A stretch of DNA of 64,000 bases from Macrostomum hystrix (lineage: Eukaryota > Platyhelminthes > Macrostomidae), in the NCBI GenBank assembly GCA_950097015.1, contig CATNEN010000037.1, positions 682,001 through 746,000 of the forward strand, written 5' to 3'. A program made the translations under genes and the position numbers. Below the pieces are notes generated by a model that was not told the origin of the DNA, did not search any database, and was given only the letters and a program-made list of their open reading frames with translations. Shown piece by piece: positions 56,202-64,000 of this stretch. Each line of letters starts with the position of its first letter. The stretch's first letter is position 1.

Positions 56202-57884
56202 ATAGAGAAAACTCAGAATGAACATTTAAATTTTCTTAGAATTTTGCCAATGCATTTCGACCACAATCGGTCATCTTCAGGGCAGACACATCAATTAAAC
56301 ACACAGAACCAAGTTATATATATTTTTAAGAAATGAAAACTGTACAATACAAAGTGCGTATCGATTTCGGTCCAGTCCGGTTAACAAGAGAAAAAACAAA
56401 AACCAAATAAAGTTCAAAGACGCTTCTAACATAGCTAAAACACATTGAGTTGGCGGCTTGCACCCCCCATGGCCATGGCTAACTGACTGTTCAAATATGG
56501 TTTCTGAGCCTTAATGTACATAGCCTCGAGAATGTTCAATTTGTTTTCTTGGCTACAGGAATCAATCACATATCACAGCAGATCTTATTGCAACAGGAGT
56601 TACACGAGAGAATGTGCTCATTGATGGCAGAATTTCTAATCCAATGCTCCTTAACCCTTGTGTACAAGTGTCGCTTAGTTTTACCGATGTAGGAGATGTT
56701 CTGATCCACAGAACAATGAAATTTATACACGACACCTGCAACAAGTGGTCTAGGAACATAGGACTTCAACCTGCAGACAAACTGAGCAATCTTTTCCGTG
56801 CGGAACAAAACCCGGAGCTGGGAATCAATGTGACTTCTAAACAATTTTCCCACTTTCTTCCCAAACTCCATGGAGCAGAGGCCCAAAAAAGGAACCACAA
56901 TTACGGGACTACGATCATTATTGAGATTGAGATTATTGAGATTTTGACCAGAGAACTTCTTGCAGAGAAACCTATTAATGATGTTGGAAATATGGCCACG
57001 AGGGTATCCATTCATCATGAACAACCGAGTAAGCTGCTCCAGCTCATCATGAAAAAGCTTCCAGGAACTGCAAATCAGAAAAGCTCTTTTGAGAAAGCAC
57101 TGCACCAAACCGTCTTTCCATTGCCTAGGACAGAGGGCATCAAACCTTAGCATGAGACCAGTGAAGCTAGCTTTTCTAAACACGCTAGTTTGAATCAAGC
57201 CTTTGCTCACATCAACGTCAATGTCCAGAAAGGGAAGTCTTTTTTCTCCACCCTCAGAAGTAAACTTGATGTTCTTATGGGTAGCATTGAAAGTATTGAA
57301 GAACTCTTCCTTTTTGGCCTCATTGTCGAAAATGGCAAAAGTATCATCTACATAACGTTTGTAAAAATGTGGAGCACACGGGAGGGCCATCCACTCTTTT
57401 TCCCAGTAAGCCATGCAGAGATTGGCAAGAGTAGGAGCCAGAGGACTGCCCATAGCGCATCCATCAATCTGCCTGTAGTATTTGTCCCGGAACAGGAAAA
57501 TACCAGAGGTGGCGAACCCAAGCATCTTCTTGAAAGTGGTTTTAGGAAAGGATGGGTGATTAGAGCTTTTATAGACAAGGTCAGTAGCAAGGTCAATGAC
57601 AAACTGCATTGTTAGCCATGGGGTGCAAGCCGCGAACTCAATGTGTTTTAGCTATGTTAGAAGCGTCTTTGAACTTTATTTGGTTTTTGTTTTTCTCTTG
57701 TTAACCGGACTGGACCGAAATCGATTCGCACTTTGCAATGTACAGTTTTCATTTCTTAAAAATATATATAACTTGGTTCTGTGTGTTAAATTGATGTGTC
57801 TGCCCTGAAGATGACCGATTGTGGTCGAAATGCATTGGCAAAATTCTAAGAAAATTTAAATGCTGATTCTGAGTTTTCTCTATT
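56202..57884 (-). mobile_element. Penelope-like element, 5'-truncated, with inverted pseudo-LTRs
   Basis: The left arm (56202-56484) and right arm (57612-57884) are near-perfect reverse complements of each other. They bracket a coding core on the minus strand. Inverted or direct pseudo-LTRs are a hallmark of Penelope-like elements. Each arm carries CTGAAGA, a GACC/GGTC stem and GAAA (minus 56280-56255; plus 57805-57830), resembling the hammerhead-ribozyme core found in Penelope pLTRs. The junction of the right arm with the truncated open frame indicates loss of the 5' coding part. Confidence 0.88.
56566..57609 (-). CDS. Penelope-type reverse transcriptase C-terminal part with GIY-YIG endonuclease
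   Basis: A 347-codon open frame. It starts inside the reverse transcriptase: CAMGSPLAPTLANLCM (motif B-like) and KRYVDDTFAIFD, the catalytic YVDD box. The thumb region follows, with a linker (HISNIINRFL). The C-terminus holds the GIY-YIG nuclease: VVYKFHCSVDQNISYIGKTK, then RHLYTRVKEH, and a Cys-rich stretch. This RT/GIY-YIG order defines Penelope-like elements. Fingers and early palm motifs are missing, so the protein would be inactive alone despite having no stop or frameshift in this stretch. The first Met (57609) is simply the first in-frame codon after truncation. Confidence 0.9.
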   Translation of the reverse strand: MQFVIDLATDLVYKSSNHPSFPKTTFKKMLGFATSGIFLFRDKYYRQIDGCAMGSPLAPTLANLCMAYWEKEWMALPCAPHFYKRYVDDTFAIFDNEAKKEEFFNTFNATHKNIKFTSEGGEKRLPFLDIDVDVSKGLIQTSVFRKASFTGLMLRFDALCPRQWKDGLVQCFLKRAFLICSSWKLFHDELEQLTRLFMMNGYPRGHISNIINRFLCKKFSGQNLNNLNLNNDRSPVIVVPFLGLCSMEFGKKVGKLFRSHIDSQLRVLFRTEKIAQFVCRLKSYVPRPLVAGVVYKFHCSVDQNISYIGKTKRHLYTRVKEHWIRNSAINEHILSCNSCCNKICCDM

Positions 57885-59995
57885 TAATTGTTGTCAAGCG
57901 AGCTACTCTACCTGAAACAATAACATTGCCCTGTATAAACCTCTATGGCAAATCCGTTTAGGTTAAAAAATGAAAAATACTATTTTATCAATCCAAAATA
58001 ATGAACAACGATAGCCGACATGGTTACATGATGAAATTTTGTGAGCAGAAAAATTAAGCCTTTTTGTTCGTTTTTGCCACCAGACACCCCGACGAGAATC
58101 GTTGAAATATCTCGCCGATGTAGATTTTTTTGTGATTCTAAAAGTTTTTTCGGTATGGATTTTCAAAGCGATTGGTTGAATATTTTAATAGATTGGTAGA
58201 AAAATATAAAAATATCGTAGTAGTCTTTCTAGTGTTAAGTCTATTAAAGTTAAATAAGTACAAATGGCAATGTAGTCATGTAAAGTCGTGATTGATAAAA
58301 TGGAGTGTCATTGTATGATGCTTTACTTCTAGTAAGATCTACTGAGCGATTATCACTTTGTGTCCTTAATTTAGAATTTTTTGCAATTTTTGCAATTTTT
58401 TGATTTGGCTGACTGGACTGCTTCAAGCCCTTCGCTGTGAGCGCTCGAGCTAAACGCATTTGCGTCTGTGTTTTGCTTCATTGTGCACATGCAACGTGTC
58501 TGGAGTTTTATTATGTTCTTGGCTGGAGTTCCGCCTGCGTTAAAAAACCAAGGACCACTAGAAGAAGAAGAAGAAGAAGAAGGACGACTATAAAACATCC
58601 ATTCCAGGGCCTTTGTACAAATAACTGTCTATGTACAAATGCTCTTAGAAAAATTTATGCTTCAAGTTATAAATAAATAAATTTGCATTTCATACAATAA
58701 AATTCGCAGGTATACGAGCGTAGATATAACTTCACCCATGCAAATACGGTGGCACTTTTCGTATTTATATATAGCTCGAATAATTAGAGGGACGGCTCAA
58801 AGGGAGAAATTTTAGTCTCGCATATAGTAGCCTCGCGGTTCAGATCAGCTAAAGCAAAAACAAGCTAACGTCTGCAGATGGACATGTTCATCGTGAATCA
58901 GAGTAATGACCTTTGATGCGAGCTATTCGACGTAAGGTTCATTGGTCTGAATTCAGACTATCGATGAGCATAAGTTTGACTATCTGTGTTAGAGTTATTG
59001 CCAGAAGGACTATCGATTTCCTACAGATTTACTGTGCTGTAGAATAATAAACTTATAGGACAAAAAATGACAAAGCGAGCTCCAGCCGGGCATCATATTG
59101 TCAAGTAAGGGAAAACTGAAGTGAGACTGAACTGAAGTGAGAAGTGAGACTGAAGTGAGTGAAGTGAGTGAAGTGAGAAGTGAGAATAAAAAGACTTTAC
59201 TGTACGTTTTACCAGGTTGGACGTGGTACCTGGGAACTCCAGGTCTGACTTGTCACGTTTGAATCAAGCTATAAATATAATTTTTTCAAAACTATACAGG
59301 TAGAAATAAAAAACATAAAAGAATCGCGGCAATAAGCCTTAAACCCACAGTTACCCTGTAATAGCTGTGCTTAAACCCTCTCTGAAGCTTACGGTTCACT
59401 GTGTAACTGTATATATAAAAAAGTCATACTTAATAAATTATAGTACAAGAAATAAAATAAAAATATCGAATATATAAAATGAAAATCATTTTAGCTCTAT
59501 GAAGCTGGTTGAAGTAATAATTCTTTGTTTTTCCTTCCCTACGTCGCTGTTCCGGCAATATGAAATGGTCCGATTAAATGCAAACTTTTTCTCATTTTTG
59601 TTGCACTGTTGCAGTTCTGTTAGTAAATCTGCTGAATCGAACTTTCAGTCGTTTGGATTCATTAATTGTATATTTAATGATTGTGGCTTAAATCTTCATC
59701 GTCATCGAAGCTTAGTTAATGGCGCAGGCTATACCAATAAAATTCCAGGAGCATTTTCAGGTAAGGATGTTGTAAAAGCTTTAAAATGTTTAAAACCAAG
59801 TTTCAAAATGTTCTTTTATTACTACCTTGATATTAATTTTCGAATATATAATAATTCAAAGTAAAAAGTAATTGATTGCTCGCATAAAGACTATATTTAG
59901 TTATACAGCTCTAGTCTTGGTTTTGTTGTTAATAACAATTTATTTGTTGTAAAGCATCATCAACTTATTTCTTAACAGAACATTAATTACAGTAG
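57885..59995. other. AT-rich spacer
   Basis: Contains a GAA microsatellite at about 58.56-58.58 kb and short 'gaagtgagt' repeats near 59.14-59.18 kb. No supported gene; the open frame at 59499-59864 has no domain. Confidence 0.4.
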
Positions 59996-60000
59996 TCAGC

Positions 60001-60100
60001 AAAGTAAGCAGAGTTGCCTCCCTTGCTGGCTGCGGGTCTAGTGTCACCAAATGATCTGCCATTTCCCGCAGCACTCCTGCAATTATTATTATTATTATTT
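60001..60100 (+). mobile_element. SINE family 1, 3' fragment
   Basis: Only the last 100 bp of the family-1 SINE: 'ttgctggctgcgggtctag', then 'cccgcagcactcctgc' and an (ATT)n tail. Strongly 5'-truncated. Confidence 0.8.
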
Positions 60101-61202
60101 CAAAATTAATAAAAAAATTGCTCCTTAAATCCAGAAAGGTGTGGACCTTATGACTAATATAGGATATAGCGACCATTATTTGGAGTTATATTTGTGTATT
60201 GTATTTGTAGCTAAAGATGTGGCTAGCTACAGTAAGTTATTACGATTATAGATATAAGGCTTTAAAAAAATATTTATATATTATTTTTTTGTAAAAATAT
60301 TTAATTTGTTGTATGATTTTGTATATATATATATAGATATAGTTATATGAACTTTTTCCCTTTATCTACTTCACATTTTTTGTTTTCCCAACTTGAATCA
60401 TAAATGGGGCCAAAAGTAAAAGCATTTAGAAATTTTAATGCCTTTAGCATTTGGGAGCCTATTAGGAGTTAGAGGTAAATTGTAAAGTTAGGCAAAAGGT
60501 TTGGGGGGAATTGTAAACAAATGATATTAAATACATAAATATCTAGGTAGTTATTAGTCCTATTTGTAAATATATGACATATAAAAGTTATAGTTAAAAA
60601 TGTCACTTTATAAATTTATTTAGACTGTCTATATTGGAAACTCAGTTCCCTGGTGTGGTATTAGAGACTTAGGCTCTAGAAAGAGAGAGCTCTAGAGAAG
60701 CTCTAAAGATTTCAATGAAACCTGTGTTGTTAGGGTAATTTGGATGTTATCATGAGTCCCAAATTATCATGGTATAGTTCTATTAGTTACATAGGCCTAT
60801 ATCTCTGTGATTAAATAATAGGCCTATGATTTAAAAGATTGTATACATGATCCTACCTACAGTGGGTTACAGAAGTTATTGGCATTTAATTTTACTGATA
60901 AAAGCATGAATATGTTTCAAGAAAATTTAAGAAATTCATTAATAAGCATATAAACAATTTTAGCCAATTTTATTTTAACTAACACAAAGAAGACCCTAAT
61001 ATTGGATTTTTATATTTATGTGCATTTTAGGAATTATCATCATGACAAATGTAGGAATTATTAAACCTTCTTTATTGCTATTGCTAATGTCTATAAATAT
61101 TGCCTCTTTTAGTGCCTATTATCAAATTGATTGTTGCACCATACATGCTACACAATTTGTACAGAATTTTTATTAACCCATTCACTGCCTCCAACCCATC
61201 AG
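60101..61202. other. AT-rich DNA upstream of visible clathrin exons
   Basis: No exon encoding the roughly 16 N-terminal clathrin residues was found here. Probably intron. Confidence 0.4.
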
Positions 61203-63608
61203 CTGCAAAACATTGGCATCAACAATGCCAGCATTGGATTCTCCACCCTCACCATGGAGTCGGACCGGTTCATCTGTGTCCGCGAGAAGGTCGGCGAAAC
61301 TGCCCAGGTAGTGATTGTGGACATGAACGATCACAATAACCCAACTAGGCGGCCCATCTCAGCTGACAGCGCCATTATGAACCCAGTTAGCAAGGTGATT
61401 GCGCTTAAAGCTGGCAAGAGTCTGCAAATCTTCAACATCGAATTGAAATCGAAGATTAAATCACACGCCCTTACCGAAGATGTCACATTTTGGCGTTGGA
61501 TCTCGGTTAATACCATCGCCATGGTAACGGACTCTGCCGCTTATCATTGGAGTCTGGAAGGCGACTCAACCCCGGTGAAGATGTTTGATAGGCACGCCTC
61601 TCTGGCCAACTGTCAGATCATTAACTATCGTTGCGACAATAGCCAGAAGTGGCTGCTAATTATTGGCATCTCTGCCCAGCAGAATCGGGTAGCCGGCGCT
61701 ATGCAGCTCTATAGCGTCGAGCGTAGAGTCTCCCAGCCAATCGAAGGCCACGCCGGTGTATTTGTCGAATTCCGCGTCGAAGCCAACGCTCAGCCTTCTA
61801 ATCTGTTCTGCTTCGCCAATCGGGGCCTGCAGGGCGCCAAGCTGCACGTGATTGAAGTCGGCCAGCCGACAGCCGGCAATCAGCCCTATCCTAAGAAACA
61901 AGTGGACCTGTTCTTTCCGCCTGAGGCCACTGCAGACTTTCCTGTTGCTATGCAGGCTTCTGCTAAGCACGGCGTCATCTACATGGTAACTAAATACGGA
62001 TACATTCATCTGTACGACCTGGACACGGCCACCTGCTTGTACATGAACCGCATTAGTAGCGAGACAATCTTTGTCACTGTGCCGCACGAGGCTAGCGGCG
62101 GCATTATGGGCGTCAATAGAAAGGGCCAAGTGCTCAGTGTCAGCATGGACGAGGATAACGTTATAGGTAAGTTGCTTCAGTTTGTTATTTTGATTTCTAG
62201 CTAGCTGAAAAAAATGTGTGCCATGAATCAGTAGTTGGATTGTCATAACATCAAATTAACATGCATTGTAAAGCTGTGACCTAGTTATGTGCAAACGGAA
62301 GTCTATTGGAAAAATTCATATGGCCATTTTTTAACTTGCAAAAATTAGCCTGAATTATGGTCCTTGATTGAGATAAAATTTGCAATATCTCCACAGAGGC
62401 TTTCAACTTCTGCTTCGTAAGGCAATGCAGTACCAAATTAATAATTGTGACCTCAACTTCTATTCGGACTGTGACTCAATTGTACACTAGATTATGCTGC
62501 ATTTAACAGCTGTGTGAACTAAGGCAATGCAGAGTTAAGTGTCTTGCTGACTTGCTAGAAGGACACAAGTTGTTTTAGTGTAGTCAGGAAACGAACACCC
62601 GATCTTGTGTGGTCGGTGGCAGAGCGGTTAACGCGTTTGCTTCGAATTTCCTGAACTCGATTCCGCGGCGAGGCCACATTTATTTGGGGCGCAGCCGTGC
62701 AATTTACGCCCTTGTGGGCCAACCTCCAAGGCACAGTGAAATGTACACTGCCTGATGATGAGAAAGTCAGGGCAGATGTACACAGGTGTATGAGCGTGTG
62801 CCTGCGTACGGTATCTGTGTGCGTGTGTGCTCAGGAGTCAGCGAAATGGGCAGAATTGCCTCCTTGCTGGCTTCGGGTCTAGTGTCACCAAATGATGTGC
62901 CGTTGCCCGCAGCCCTCCTGCAATTATTATTATTATTAAGCCCCGACCTTGTTAATTGGTTAGGTTACTTTTAAGATGTGGATTACTAAAATAATTTCAA
63001 TATATGGTTTAATTAAATCTATATTGAAAACAAAGAAGGCAGTTTTGTGACATCTTCTCTATCCACTTCGCAATCCAATTTCAATATTTCCAGGCTACGT
63101 AACCAACAATCTGCAGAACCCCGAGCTGGCCCTGAAGCTGGCCTCACGCAACAATCTGCAAGGCGCCGACGATCTGTTTCTGCGCAAATTCAACGCCCTA
63201 TTCCAGCAGGGCAATTATTCGGAAGCGGCTAAAGTAGCAGCCAGCGCTCCCAAGGGTATCTTGCGCACGCCGCAGACCATTCAACGCTTCCAGCAGGTGC
63301 CAGTGCAGCCGGGCACCACCTCGCCAATGCTGCAGTACTTCACCATCCTGCTTGACCAGGGCCAGTTGAACAAATACGAAAGCCTGGAACTCTGCCGGCC
63401 AGTGCTGCAGCAGGGACGCAAACAGGTGGTTGAGAAGTGGCTCAAGGAGGACAAACTGGAGTGCTCTGAGGAGCTTGGCGATCTGGTCAAGCAGACTGAC
63501 CCAACGCTGGCTTTGAGTGTGTACCTCCGGGCCAATGTGCCGCATAAGGTTATCCAGTGCTTTGCCGAGACTGGCCAGTTCCAGAAGATTGTGCTCTACG
63601 CCAAGAAG
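61203..63608 (+). CDS. CLTC: Clathrin heavy chain, internal exons (partial)
   Basis: Two exons, 61203-62166 and 63094-63608, join in phase 1 and give about 493 residues, near-colinear with residues about 17-510 of animal clathrin heavy chain (about 1,675 in full). The first exon is the seven-bladed N-terminal propeller that binds adaptor clathrin-box motifs: [68 protein letters not shown]. The second covers the linker and start of the distal leg: [56 protein letters not shown]. The product forms triskelia for coated-vesicle formation in endocytosis and trans-Golgi sorting. Splice sites: acceptor CCCATCAG at 61202, donor GTAAGT after 62166, acceptor TTTCCAG at 63093, donor GTGAGT after 63608. 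The gene continues past the window end. The intron between the exons contains nested SINEs. Confidence 0.96.
62495..62610 (-). mobile_element. SINE family 2, fragment interrupted by family-1 SINE
   Basis: Matches the 33.77-33.86-kb part of the family-2 SINE ('aatgcagagttaagtgtctt', 'aaggacacaagttgtt', and a degraded B box 'aaacgaacacccga'). The tRNA head ends abruptly where the family-1 SINE begins at 62611, as if the latter inserted into it. Confidence 0.7.
62611..62938 (+). mobile_element. SINE family 1, full-length but decayed head
   Basis: Starts GGTCGGTGGCAGAGCGGTTA, has a shortened anticodon region, B-box-like ACTCGATTCC, the same body as the 6.1-kb copy ('gcctgcgtacggtatctgtg') and an (ATT)n tail. 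It lies in a clathrin heavy chain intron, same strand as the gene. Confidence 0.87.
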
Positions 63609-63829
63609 GTGAGTGGCTTAATGAAGCTGGGCCACTGTGCTCAGGGTATAGCTAGGTCTTTTTTTAATGTTAGATTTCATCCTATTTATAATTTTCTACT
63701 TTGTTTTCCACTCTGTTCTGCTTTATCTTTTGTCGTATCCTTTTCTGTTTCCACTATTGTATTTTAAATCGACTCTATTTCGTTAATTCTACTCGTTTGT
63801 TTATTATACTCTATTCTGAATATTCTACT

Positions 63830-64000
63830 GTTCAGTTCATTAGACTCTACTTGGTTTAGTTCCACTCTAATCTGTTTGATTCTACTCTAATCTGTTTCAT
63901 TCTACTCTAATCTGTTTGATTCTACTCTAATCTGTTTCATTCTACTCTAATCTGTTTGATTCTACTGTAATCTGTTTCATTCTATTCTATTCTAATCTGT
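63830..64000. repeat. 20/40-bp minisatellite in clathrin intron, cut by window end
   Basis: Copies of ttctactctaatctgtttga alternate with ttctactctaatctgtttca, giving a 40-bp dimer. The array starts about 220 bp after the exon and runs off the window. Confidence 0.9.

Overview
This window is nuclear DNA from a bilaterian animal. Exons are GC-rich, in-frame and bounded by GT/AG splice sites, and they sit in AT-rich DNA. The recognisable genes are animal-specific: a NOS1AP/CAPON adaptor, a zonula-occludens (ZO/TJP) MAGUK, a goosecoid homeobox gene, clathrin heavy chain and a TMEM143/DUF3754 membrane protein. Extreme minisatellite content, a very short intron (77 bp), and strong 3' splice acceptors just upstream of several start codons (as expected for spliced-leader trans-splicing) suggest a flatworm or similar lophotrochozoan, for example a Macrostomum-like worm. 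That assignment is inference.

Layout. 0-3 kb: AT-rich DNA with a tRNA-Ala(AGC) gene and a small MITE with a perfect 8-bp target duplication. 3.2-7.8 kb: five-exon TMEM143-like gene (+); three of its four introns carry a different minisatellite and one also holds a SINE. 8-22.3 kb: an almost gene-free block of four large arrays (12-, 25-, 20- and 31-bp units). 23.4-25.4 kb: NOS1AP homologue (+) with an intronic SINE. 25.6-35.3 kb: pyrimidine-rich arrays, a 2.8-kb 20-bp array, a second SINE family and 22-bp arrays. 35.6-37.7 kb: ZO homologue (-). 39.5-40.3 kb: goosecoid (-). 41.6-42.1 kb: LINE remnant. 44.7-45.3 kb: single-exon two-TM, cysteine-rich protein (-). 47.2-48.0 kb: secreted staphylococcal-nuclease-fold enzyme (+). 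51.1-54.3 kb: broken mariner cut by a 15-bp array, followed by an inverted copy of that array. 56.2-57.9 kb: 5'-truncated Penelope-like element between inverted pseudo-LTRs. 61.2-63.6 kb: two clathrin heavy chain exons (+); the gene continues beyond the window and its first coding exon was not found.

By my count of array spans about 21 kb, a third of the window, is tandem repeat, and nearly every intron and spacer has its own unit. The genes are unrelated in function (membrane traffic, junction scaffold, transcription factor, secreted nuclease) and form no pathway or operon. No single undescribed system stands out. The strongest unusual signals are the minisatellite landscape, the inverted 15-bp arrays that split the mariner, the MITE, the SINE families, the stand-alone secreted nuclease and the reduced ZO architecture.
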